Source: Methylobacter sp.
Lineage (GTDB): Bacteria > Pseudomonadota > Gammaproteobacteria > Methylococcales > Methylomonadaceae
Assembly: GCF_023227905.1 (NCBI RefSeq)
Contig: NZ_JALOCF010000056.1
Location: 1 to 27,391, forward strand
Length of the DNA stretch: 27,391 nucleotides
Direction: 5' to 3'
Shown one piece after another: positions 15,431-22,759 of the stretch. Every line of letters begins with the position of its first letter. The first letter of the stretch is position 1. Under the pieces are notes generated by a model. The model was not told the DNA's origin, searched no databases, and saw only the letters and a program-made list of their open reading frames with translations. A program made the position numbers and the translations under genes.

Positions 15431-16108
15431 ATGAACATTGAACAATTAGATTTTTATACGCAGGCTATTTTATCAATGGCTGCATTAGTAGGGCTGACTT
15501 CGTTCCTGATGTTAGGGCAGGGGAGATTGCTACGGCTGATTTTTGTGTTTGCCTTGCAGGGGTTTTTGTTAACCTTGACTACGGCATTGTCGGCGTACAG
15601 CCTGAACAACCATCATTTGTATATTTCTGCGGTGCTGACCCTGGTATTGAAAGTGGTGTTTATTCCGTGGATGTTAAGACGGCAGGTTCTGCAAATGAAT
15701 ATGCATCGCGATATTGAGGCGTTAAAAAATAACACCTTAGTGATGCTGGGCGGAGCCGGTCTGATGCTGTTCAGTTATTACGTACTGCATCCTATTGTGC
15801 AATCTTCATCGGTGGTTATGTTGAACGCGCTGGTGGTCAGTCTGTCTGTGATGCTGCTGGGCATGCTGTTGATGATTTCGCATCGGCAGGCTATCGCTCA
15901 TGTGGTCGGCTTTATGTCGATAGAAAACGGTTTGTTTTTCGCGGCCATCGTCGCAACCAATGGTATGCCGATGGTGGTTGAACTGGGTGTTGCGTTCGAC
16001 GTGCTGGTGGCGGCGGTGCTGTTCGGCATCTTTTTCCTGCACATCCGCACCAGTATCGATTCGCTGGACGTCGATCTGTTGAACAAGCTCCACGAGGTGG
16101 ATAAATGA
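15431..16108 (+). CDS. hyfE: Ehr/hydrogenase-4-like membrane subunit HyfE (NuoK-like)
   Basis: A 225-residue integral membrane protein whose C-terminal half resembles NuoK. The segment HVVGFMSIENGLFFAA (about 155-170) carries the membrane-embedded glutamate of the NuoK/MnhC family, followed by VELGVAFDVLVAAVLFGIFF. E. coli HyfE is 216 residues. ATG 15431 (MNIEQLDFY) is preferred; a TTG at 15416 would add five residues and abuts the inverted-repeat arm. A weak GGGA ribosome site lies just upstream. The stop overlaps hyfF as ATGA. Confidence 0.88.
   Translation: MNIEQLDFYTQAILSMAALVGLTSFLMLGQGRLLRLIFVFALQGFLLTLTTALSAYSLNNHHLYISAVLTLVLKVVFIPWMLRRQVLQMNMHRDIEALKNNTLVMLGGAGLMLFSYYVLHPIVQSSSVVMLNALVVSLSVMLLGMLLMISHRQAIAHVVGFMSIENGLFFAAIVATNGMPMVVELGVAFDVLVAAVLFGIFFLHIRTSIDSLDVDLLNKLHEVDK
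15515..15522 (+). promoter_or_regulatory. KOPS motif (GGGCAGGG) inside hyfE
   Basis: Exact GGGNAGGG match on the + strand, oriented toward dif at 22365. Confidence 0.5.
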
Positions 16109-17568
16109 TTGCCGCCTATTTGGTGTTGTTAATACCGTTGGTCGGCATTGTATTTTTCGCGCTGGCAGGGCATAGGGAAGACAGCGGAAAACTCAATGTC
16201 CGGTTCAATGCCGCTTGTTTGCTGGCGACCATCTGGCTGGCGATTAACGTGCTGAATCAAGGCACGATTGTGTCATCAGGCAGGGCTTTTTTAATCGACC
16301 CGTTTAATGTGTATTTAATTGTGTTGACGGCTTTTGTCGGCTTCACCACGTCGATATTTTCGTCGCCTTATATGGCGCATGAAAAGGAAATCGGCAAGCT
16401 CACTGACGGCCGCTTAAAACTGTATCACTCGATGTTTCAAGGTTTTATGCTGGCTATGTACCTGGTGCTAACTACCAATAATATGGGCATCATGTGGGTA
16501 GCGATGGAAGGCGCGACGTTGGCAACCGTACTGTTGGTCAGTTTGTACCGTACCCCGGAATCTATTGAAGCGGCGTGGAAATATTTTATTTTGTGCGGCG
16601 TGGGCATTGCCCAAGCCCTGTTCGGCACCATTTTGCTGTATTACGCGGCAGTGCAGATTGGCGATGGCGATAATGCTTTGCTGTGGACGGTACTTTACGA
16701 AAATGCGGCTAAGTTAAACCCGGAAATTCTTGAAATCGGCTTTGTTTTTATGTTGATTGGTTATGGCACGAAAATCGGCTTGGTGCCTTTGCATAATTGG
16801 CTGCCGGACGCCCATTCGGAAGGCCCGACACCGATGTCGGCGGTATTGTCGGGATTGTTGTTAAACGACGCCCTTTACGCCGTGGTGCGCAATAAAATGC
16901 TGGTGGATGGGGCGACGCATTCCAGTATGGCGGGATTTCTGATGATGGGCTTCGGCATGCTGTCGTTTCTGGTCGCTGCGATACTGCTGCACCGGCAAAA
17001 AGATATTAAAAGGCTGTTCAGTTACTCATCCATTGAGCATATGGGACTGATGACGTTTGCGTTCGGCATCGGCGGCCCGCTAGCCACTTTTGCCGCGTTG
17101 CTGCATATGACCGTGCATTCGTTGACCAAGTCGGCCATTTTTGTGACGGTAGGCCATGCGGCCCAGCTTGCCGGAACCCAGAGAATAGCGCAGATACGCG
17201 GCTTGATTAAAACCCAGCCCAAGATCGGCTGGGGATTGCTGATCGGCACCATTGCCATTGCCGGGTTTCCGCCGTTTGGCGTGTTCACCAGTGAGTTTCT
17301 GGTACTGTTGGCCACCATGCACAGTTATCCCTGGCTGACGCCATTGCTGTTGCTGGGTATCGGTATCGCCTTTGCCGGACTGTTCAGGCATATACAGCCG
17401 ATGGTTTACGGCGACAGGCCCGAAAACCAAAACCCGATTACCGCCAACTTGTGGCCGGTCACGATACATCTGGCCTTGGTGCTTTGGCTGGGTCTGGCTA
17501 TACCCGGTTTTCTGGCGCACTGGTTTTCACAGGCGACACTACTAATTTCCGGAGGTACGCCGCTATGA
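16105..17568 (+). CDS. hyfF: Ehr/hydrogenase-4-like antiporter subunit HyfF
   Basis: The 487-residue NuoN/NuoM-like membrane protein is a second putative ion-translocating subunit. It has Glu135 in WVAMEGATLATVLLV, Lys223 in GYGTKIGLVPLHNWLPDAH and the motif SEGPTPMSAVLSG. At the TM8 position where HyfB has Lys288, HyfF has Asn254-Asp255 (LLLNDALYAVV). Histidines in SYSSIEHMGLMTFAFG and MTVHSLTKSAIF are typical of HyfF/MnhD. E. coli HyfF is slightly longer (526 aa). The start overlaps hyfE (ATGA) and the stop overlaps hyfG (ATGA), indicating tight translational coupling. Confidence 0.9.
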   Translation: MIAAYLVLLIPLVGIVFFALAGHREDSGKLNVRFNAACLLATIWLAINVLNQGTIVSSGRAFLIDPFNVYLIVLTAFVGFTTSIFSSPYMAHEKEIGKLTDGRLKLYHSMFQGFMLAMYLVLTTNNMGIMWVAMEGATLATVLLVSLYRTPESIEAAWKYFILCGVGIAQALFGTILLYYAAVQIGDGDNALLWTVLYENAAKLNPEILEIGFVFMLIGYGTKIGLVPLHNWLPDAHSEGPTPMSAVLSGLLLNDALYAVVRNKMLVDGATHSSMAGFLMMGFGMLSFLVAAILLHRQKDIKRLFSYSSIEHMGLMTFAFGIGGPLATFAALLHMTVHSLTKSAIFVTVGHAAQLAGTQRIAQIRGLIKTQPKIGWGLLIGTIAIAGFPPFGVFTSEFLVLLATMHSYPWLTPLLLLGIGIAFAGLFRHIQPMVYGDRPENQNPITANLWPVTIHLALVLWLGLAIPGFLAHWFSQATLLISGGTPL

Positions 17569-19139
17569 ATTCTTTAGATTGGGCTGCGGATTTTTTAGAC
17601 AGGCTGAGCCCGGATATTGCGGTTATCCAGATCGATATACCGTCATTCAAACTGTGGCAAATCGAAAGCCACGCCTGGCAGCGGTTTGCAGAATTGGCTA
17701 TGCAGCAGAATTTGCGCTGGGCTGCCGGTTGGGCGGAACAGATGCAGAACCGGTTTTTCATTAACGCCGGTTTTGAAAAACACGGCGAATATATTCTGCT
17801 ACGCACCATCATTAATAGTTCAAACCCGGAGCTGCCAAGCCAGGCCACAGTCTATCCGGCTGCCAATCGCAGTGAACGCCATACGCAAGACATGTTCGGG
17901 ATTAAATTTATCGGGCATCCCGATAACAGGCGTTGGACGAGGCATCAAGGCTGGATTGAAGCAAACTACCCGCTACGGAAAGACTTCCCGGTTCAGGGTG
18001 CGCCGGTAGGTATCACGCCGCCTGACGTGGATTATCCGTTTATCAAATCCCATGGCGCCGGCGTTTATGAAATTCCAGTGGGACCTGTGCATGCCGGGAT
18101 TATTGAGCCCGGACATTTCAGGTTTCAGGCCGTCGGCGAACTTATCCTGAATCTGGAAGAACGCTTGGGCTATGTGCATAAAGGCATAGAGAAGATTGCC
18201 GAAGGTAGAGAACCTGAGTCCTTGGCAAGACTGGCCGGACGTGTCTCCGGCGACGCCACTGTCGGGCATTGCTGGGCGGCCTGTATGGCTATGGAGCAAG
18301 CGGCCGACGTTAAAATCCCGCCTCGCGCCGCATTAATACGCGGCATTCTGGCGGAACGGGAACGCGTTGCCAACCACATGGGCGATATGGGGGCGATCTG
18401 TAATGATGTTGCTTTTGTGTTCGGGCAAATGCAGTTTACCCGTTTGCGCGAACTCTGGCTGCGCACCAATGCCAAGGTGTTCGGCCATCGCCTGTTGATG
18501 GATAAAATTGTTCCAGGCGGCGTTGCGTGTGACCTGTCGGATGAATCCTGTGCCTTGATCAAAAAAGATCTAGCTGAATTAAGAGCAGAGCTGACGGAAG
18601 TCATACTCGCGCTGGATCTTAATACGTCGCTGGAAGACCGGTTGTATACGGCGGGATTTTTGTCTGAAGAAACCGCCGCTGCATTTGGAACCGTAGGTTA
18701 TGTTGGACGTGCCAGCGGACAGGATAAGGATGTGCGCCGCGATGCGCCTTATGCGCCGTATGATCAGGTAACGGTTAAGGTTGCAGTGGAAAATCAGGGC
18801 GATATTGCCTCCAGATTTTGGGTGAGGTACAAGGAAACTGGGGCCGCTTTACGGCTGATAGAGAATTTCATCGACCGGCTTGATGCCGGGGACCTGCGCA
18901 CCGAGTGGCAAGTACCGCCGGCAGGCAGTGAAGGTTTGGGCATTGTCGAGGGCTGGCGTGGCGAAATCATCAGCCATGTCCGATTTGACGCCGATAACAA
19001 AATCGCCCGGTTTTACCCGCGCGATCCCAGTCAATTGAATTGGCCCGCACTGGAAAAACTGGTGCTGAATAATATCGTTCCGGACTTTCCTGTCTGCAAC
19101 AAATCTGTAAACTGCTCTTACTCAGGCAATGATTTATAG
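17565..19139 (+). CDS. hyfG: HyfG/HycE-like large subunit lacking all four [NiFe] cysteines (Ehr type)
   Basis: The 524-residue protein fuses a NuoC-like domain (about 20-165, including ERHTQDMFGIKF) to a NuoD/hydrogenase-large-subunit domain (about 168-524, from IPVGPVHAGIIEPGHFRF). Group 4 hydrogenases bind nickel through R-x-C-G-x-C and D-P-C-x-x-C. Here the first motif is GRVSGDATVGH, so the cysteines are replaced by Ser228 and Ala231. The second is NCSYSGNDL, giving Ser518 and Gly521. The protein ends three residues later, without the cleavable C-terminal tail removed during nickel maturation. It therefore cannot hold a normal NiFe centre and is closer in logic to complex I NuoCD, with a possible quinone or other ligand in the cavity. 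The ATG at 17565 has a GGAGG site and overlaps hyfF; a GTG extension from 17451 lies inside hyfF. Confidence 0.93.
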   Translation: MNSLDWAADFLDRLSPDIAVIQIDIPSFKLWQIESHAWQRFAELAMQQNLRWAAGWAEQMQNRFFINAGFEKHGEYILLRTIINSSNPELPSQATVYPAANRSERHTQDMFGIKFIGHPDNRRWTRHQGWIEANYPLRKDFPVQGAPVGITPPDVDYPFIKSHGAGVYEIPVGPVHAGIIEPGHFRFQAVGELILNLEERLGYVHKGIEKIAEGREPESLARLAGRVSGDATVGHCWAACMAMEQAADVKIPPRAALIRGILAERERVANHMGDMGAICNDVAFVFGQMQFTRLRELWLRTNAKVFGHRLLMDKIVPGGVACDLSDESCALIKKDLAELRAELTEVILALDLNTSLEDRLYTAGFLSEETAAAFGTVGYVGRASGQDKDVRRDAPYAPYDQVTVKVAVENQGDIASRFWVRYKETGAALRLIENFIDRLDAGDLRTEWQVPPAGSEGLGIVEGWRGEIISHVRFDADNKIARFYPRDPSQLNWPALEKLVLNNIVPDFPVCNKSVNCSYSGNDL

Positions 19140-19147
19140 GAAGAACG

Positions 19148-19663
19148 ATGCTGAGGCTTTTTAAAAAAATCTTGACCACCGGTGTCGTCACTGAGCCATT
19201 CAAGGCTCCAAAAGATGATGAACTTGAGCAATTGGGGATCCAGATCAAACGGCAAATAGACCGGCATTTTTCCGGCAGCATCGCAATACGCCAAGTCGAT
19301 GCAGGCTCCTGTAACGGCTGCGAACTGGAAATTCATGCCTTGAATAATCCCTTTTACGATATTGAACGTTTTGGCGTTCATTTTGTAGCGTCGCCAAGAC
19401 ATGCCGACGTGCTGCTGGTCACCGGGCCGGTTTCAAGACACATGCAATCCGCGTTACTGCGTACTTATGAAGCGACACCGAACCCGAAATGGGTGGTTGC
19501 AGCAGGTGATTGCGCGGCCTGCGGCGGTGAGTTCGGCGTGTCTTACGCCAGTTGCGGTGCAGTAGCCAATGTCATTCCGGTCGACATGGTGATTTCTGGT
19601 TGCCCGCCCACACCATTGGCGTTGATGAAAGGATTGTTGGGTTTGATGGACGCTAGGAAATAA
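19148..19663 (+). CDS. hyfI: HyfI/NuoB-like iron-sulfur small subunit
   Basis: The 171-residue NuoB/HycG-like subunit carries the proximal (N2-type) [4Fe-4S] cluster. Its ligands look intact: Cys55 and Cys58 in GSCNGCELE, Cys122 in GDCAACGGEFG and Cys152 in SGCPPTP. The N-terminal segment LRLFKKILTTGVVTEPF is typical of HyfI. The gene starts 8 bases after hyfG with an AGGAAG ribosome site and closes the operon. With the electron-transfer cluster kept and the NiFe site lost in HyfG, electrons must go to or from something other than protons/H2. No HyfA/HyfH ferredoxin-type subunit or formate dehydrogenase is encoded in the window. Confidence 0.94.
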   Translation: MLRLFKKILTTGVVTEPFKAPKDDELEQLGIQIKRQIDRHFSGSIAIRQVDAGSCNGCELEIHALNNPFYDIERFGVHFVASPRHADVLLVTGPVSRHMQSALLRTYEATPNPKWVVAAGDCAACGGEFGVSYASCGAVANVIPVDMVISGCPPTPLALMKGLLGLMDARK

Positions 19664-19713
19664 GAAAAATCGCAGGATCTACTCGGGTATGGACGTGCTG
19701 AGGTTATATAATG

Positions 19714-19721
19714 GGGCAGGG
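19714..19721 (+). promoter_or_regulatory. KOPS motif (GGGCAGGG) between hyfI and DUF2490 gene
   Basis: Exact GGGNAGGG match on the + strand, oriented toward dif 2.6 kb to the right. It follows a TATAAT-like hexamer (19707-19712) for which no good -35 is visible. Confidence 0.5.
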
Positions 19722-19766
19722 TAGCGATCAGGAAGCCTGTCAAAATATAAAATTTAAGTAAAAAAT

Positions 19767-20474
19767 ATGATTAAGAAAATAGCGTTATGGGCAATTGCTG
19801 CCGCGATTTTAGGGGCAGTCAGCATGCCTTCTATGGCAGACGACTTGCTTCAGGATGCCGGTAGCTGGATGCAAGTCGTAGGCGAGGGCAGTTTGAAAAT
19901 TGTGGATCCCAAGCTGGAAAAAGGGCGTGTCTGGCTGGAAGGCCAATCCCGTTTTGACGACGACTGGAATCATTGGTATCAGGGGATGGTACGCGCGGCG
20001 GTGGGCTATTCGCTCAGCGACCGGGCCACTATTTGGGCGGGCTATACGTGGTTGCCTACCCAAAATGTCGGCAAGGACTATGTTTCCCAGCAAGACGTTT
20101 GGCCGGCATTTCGTTATATATTATCCACTGATATCGGGACTTTCAGCTTTAGAACAATGATTGAAAGCAATTTTATACAAGGCGATGATGTTCGCTTCAG
20201 ACCGCGGCAAATGCTCCGTTTTATGCATCCTCTGGAGTTTGAGCCGCGTTTAAGCTTGATCACGTGGGATGAGTTTTTCATTCGGGTTAATTCAACAAAG
20301 TTCGGCGGGCAGGCCGGTTTCGACCAGAATCGTATATTTGCCGGCCTGGGTTGGTCCTTTAATCAAAGCTTCCGGGCTGAAGCGGGGTATCTTAACCAAT
20401 ATCTGGATGACGCCACCCACACGGATAACATTATGCATCACTTGATTATGGGCTCGATGTATATCAACTTTTAA
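19767..20474 (+). CDS. DUF2490 family outer-membrane beta-barrel protein
   Basis: The 235-residue protein has a signal peptide (KIALWAIAAAILGAVSMPSMA, cut about residue 24) and alternating amphipathic strands. The strands are rich in aromatic residues and end in MYINF, with a terminal Phe as in barrel proteins. WLEGQSRFDDDWNHWYQG, ATIWAGYTW and RPRQMLRFMHP resemble DUF2490, a small outer-membrane barrel family of unknown role. It starts 104 bp after hyfI with a poor ribosome site, so it may have its own transcript. A perfect hairpin follows its stop. Confidence 0.8.
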   Translation: MIKKIALWAIAAAILGAVSMPSMADDLLQDAGSWMQVVGEGSLKIVDPKLEKGRVWLEGQSRFDDDWNHWYQGMVRAAVGYSLSDRATIWAGYTWLPTQNVGKDYVSQQDVWPAFRYILSTDIGTFSFRTMIESNFIQGDDVRFRPRQMLRFMHPLEFEPRLSLITWDEFFIRVNSTKFGGQAGFDQNRIFAGLGWSFNQSFRAEAGYLNQYLDDATHTDNIMHHLIMGSMYINF

Positions 20475-20506
20475 TTCAGCCTTCGACAATTGTCCTACCG
20501 ATGGCA

Positions 20507-20542
20507 ACGAAGCGCATCATGTAGATTTTTGATGCGCTTCGT
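20507..20542 (+). terminator. Perfect 13-bp hairpin between convergent genes
   Basis: Arms 20507-20519 and 20530-20542 (ACGAAGCGCATCA and its exact reverse complement) enclose a 10-nt loop. It lies between the DUF2490 gene and the minus-strand gene ending at 20558. The T tract after either arm is poor, so it is probably a bidirectional stop or an mRNA-stabilising stem. Confidence 0.7.
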
Positions 20543-20557
20543 AACATTCACCACATG

Positions 20558-21181
20558 CTACGCACTGCGATTCTCATAATTGTAGATCAGCCGCTCCATA
20601 GCTTTTTTATCCTTTAAGCATTGATCTATTTGGGTGATCAGCATCGTGTAGTAATGTCGGCGTAAAACAGAATCGCTAGGGCACTGAGGAGCGAGCTCTT
20701 CGATCATAGTGCATAAGTGACTGAAATAATGCCGTTTTAATACTGAGTCCTCAGGGAGTCCGGTATTGCTGATTTTTGCGGGAATCTCAATATTGCTTAC
20801 GGGCTTTTTGACAGGTTCAGGTGCAGAAGTAACGGCTTTAGCATCGGCTATTTGCGGGTTTACGGCGGAAGTCTCAATGTTGCTTACGGGCTTTTTGATA
20901 GGTTCAGGTATTGAGTCAGTAATAACTTTGGTATCGGTTATTTGTGAGTTTACGGCAGTAGGTTCAGCTTTGGCTTCGGTCTTGGGAGCCGACTTGGTTT
21001 CCGGCGGCTGCTTTTCTTGCTGCGGTGGATATTTAGCTTCTTTTTTAAGCGGTTCTTTCGGTGCGTATTTAAGTGGTTCGTTTGATGCGTAACCTGATGA
21101 GCTTTTTTTGCGCTTCTTTAAAAAAATCATTATTGCTATTAACAAAACGACAAGCATCACTGTGATTCCAAATTCGACCAT
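20558..21181 (-). CDS. Membrane-anchored protein with Pro/Lys linker and duplicated RHY motif
   Basis: A 207-residue protein of unknown function. Residues 3-20 form one transmembrane helix followed by KKRKK, so the rest is predicted cytoplasmic. A Lys/Pro/Glu-rich linker (30-140) contains a tandem duplication of about 30 residues (76-105 and 106-134, both ending in PEP(I/V)KKPVSNIE). The C-terminal part carries two copies of the motif P-x-D-S-V-L-(K/R)-R-H-Y (143-152 and 168-177), each followed by a short helix. The motif looks like a small protein- or ligand-binding unit. The ATG at 21181 has a GGGAGAG site. It is convergent with the DUF2490 gene and divergent from the protease gene. Confidence 0.8.
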   Translation of the reverse strand: MVEFGITVMLVVLLIAIMIFLKKRKKSSSGYASNEPLKYAPKEPLKKEAKYPPQQEKQPPETKSAPKTEAKAEPTAVNSQITDTKVITDSIPEPIKKPVSNIETSAVNPQIADAKAVTSAPEPVKKPVSNIEIPAKISNTGLPEDSVLKRHYFSHLCTMIEELAPQCPSDSVLRRHYYTMLITQIDQCLKDKKAMERLIYNYENRSA

Positions 21182-21437
21182 AATAGCTCTCCCGATTTTG
21201 AGTTGTAATTATTGGATGTTTAAGCATTTATTTAATGTATGCCGATCAAAAAGCTATCATGAATTGATGAGGTGGGCAATAAGCATCAATGCTAGTCATA
21301 GCGCAGCGAATCTGCCAAAGTGAAGTTGCATGGATAGCGATGGAGCAGGGCGGCGGCAATTTCCAATTTTGATTTTTTTGCTGTGATGATAGGATGCTAA
21401 CGTATAAAATCATTCTAAATATTTCATTGGGACGAAT

Positions 21438-22175
21438 ATGGCACGGTACAGCACGCATAAACCACTCAAACGAGGTTTTGGATTTAAACATGTTCTATTT
21501 TTATTTGGCGTACTGTGTTTTATTATTTTTTCGGCAAATGCTTTTTTGACCAAAATACAGGCACTTAAAACAGCTAACTCTCAAGCAATTAAAGCAAATC
21601 CGCATGACTTAATTACTGGAGGCATTATCTTGCGTGCTGATGCTGCCGGGCATTTCAGAGGGACAGCACTAATTAACGGCTACTCAATGCCATTCGTGAT
21701 TGATACCGGTGCAACGCATACCATTATTCCGGCAAAATTGGCAGCTGCTTCCGGTTTACCTGTGGGGCGTACAATTCAAACAGAAACAGCGGGTGGTAAA
21801 GTTTTTGATCAGTTAACCCATATCGACAGCTTAAAAATTGGTACAGCAGAAATAAGCAATCTTAATGCCAGCATTAATCAGCATCTTGATGAAGTGCTTA
21901 TAGGCATGAGTACGTTAAGGTATTTTCATATTACGCAAGATATAAACACACTAACACTGGTGGCATTTACCAAACCTGAAGAAATTGCCGAAATTGAAAA
22001 GAGCTTAACCGTTCCTCCGCCAGCACAACCCAGATGGGTTGCCCAGCCGGAGCCTTCCTTTTATCAGGCACCTATGAGTCCGCCTCAGACAAGTCAACCT
22101 CCAAAAAATGCAAGAACTACTTGGACAAAATCAGTAACTTGTAACGACGCTCGATGTACAACCAGTTACAAGTAA
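21438..22175 (+). CDS. Membrane-anchored retropepsin-like aspartic protease
   Basis: The 245-residue protein has one N-terminal membrane helix (about 18-36) and a clan AA single-lobed aspartic protease domain (about 60-175). The catalytic motif is Asp89-Thr-Gly-Ala in FVIDTGATHTIIP. GTALINGYSMPF and DEVLIGMSTLRYF give the family's flanking strands and the second hydrophobic-hydrophobic-Gly element. The family (TIGR02281-like) is widespread in Proteobacteria and acts as a homodimer; substrates are mostly unknown. A Pro/Gln-rich tail (190-245) is probably unstructured and contains a Cys pair near the end. A GGGA-type ribosome site precedes the ATG. Confidence 0.88.
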   Translation: MARYSTHKPLKRGFGFKHVLFLFGVLCFIIFSANAFLTKIQALKTANSQAIKANPHDLITGGIILRADAAGHFRGTALINGYSMPFVIDTGATHTIIPAKLAAASGLPVGRTIQTETAGGKVFDQLTHIDSLKIGTAEISNLNASINQHLDEVLIGMSTLRYFHITQDINTLTLVAFTKPEEIAEIEKSLTVPPPAQPRWVAQPEPSFYQAPMSPPQTSQPPKNARTTWTKSVTCNDARCTTSYK

Positions 22176-22364
22176 TTTGGATGCTTATCGTCGTTTTCAA
22201 TCATCCTGCGCAGTTTAATTTAATTAGCAAGGTTCGTAGGCTAATAACGAAAAATCCTGATGTTTTGTAATCAGCCGATCAGCTTAGCAGCCAGCTTGGG
22301 ATTGTCATATCACGGTTATTACGCGCTTTGAGGGCTTTTTGGACTGCGAAAGCTTAAACATGTT

Positions 22365-22392
22365 ACTTCGCATAATGTATATTATGTTAAAT
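22365..22392 (+). other. dif: dif site, XerCD chromosome-dimer resolution site
   Basis: This 28-bp stretch matches the E. coli dif sequence, as I remember it, at 25 of 28 positions. The XerC-side arm is ACTTCGCATAA (22365-22375), the 6-bp centre is TGTATA (22376-22381) and the XerD arm is TTATGTTAAAT (22382-22392). All differences lie in the outer four bases of the XerC arm; the centre and XerD arm are identical. XerC and XerD recombine sister chromosomes here under FtsK control. It lies in a gene-free stretch after the protease gene and marks the replication terminus, or possibly the junction of an element integrated by Xer. Confidence 0.93.
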
Positions 22393-22460
22393 TATATCAA
22401 TATGCGTATTATCTTTTATCGGCATAGCTCTTGCGTTAGCCATCCATCCCTCTTATAGCA

Positions 22461-22749
22461 CAGAGTCAATTTAATAGCCGCAAGAAAGAGCAAGCTGCCG
22501 AACTATTAGGCGTAACGGTTACGGAAATTGACAGAATAGACACCAACGGAGCGCCGATCATGGCCGAACGGCTGGATAGCAAACGAATTGCAATATCTGG
22601 CTGGGATGGTTGGCTATTCAGCCGAGGAACGCTGAGATATAAAGAACAGCAATGGCGACCCGATATTATTCTGGTCCCGATTCGAAGTAGAACGCAGCAG
22701 CCGGCTGGAATCGCAATTAAAGCAACTGCATAGCTGGAAAGGCTTATAA
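22461..22749 (+). pseudogene. Frameshifted remnant of an unidentified gene next to dif
   Basis: From 22461 the frame is open and reads SRKKEQAAELLGVTVTEIDR, then IAISGWDGWLFSRGTLRYKE and QQWRPDIILV. After about 22680 protein-like sequence continues in another frame, FEVERSSRLESQLKQLHSW, ending at a stop at 22747-22749. The charged helical tail following the aromatic RGTLRYK segment looks like one original protein broken by a single indel. No start codon is seen, and an in-phase segment is probably also missing in the middle. I do not recognise the family. It begins only about 70 bp from dif, which suggests a decayed element inserted there. Confidence 0.65.
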
Positions 22750-22759
22750 AAATAGCGAG

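Noticed and set aside
17451..17564. GTG extension of hyfG into hyfF
   Set aside because: ATG 17565 has a GGAGG site and the normal ATGA overlap; the added residues are an out-of-frame translation of hyfF.
12263..19663. Formate hydrogenlyase or functional hydrogenase-4 operon
   Set aside because: NiFe cysteines are missing in HyfG, and no formate dehydrogenase, ferredoxin subunit or maturation gene is present in the window.
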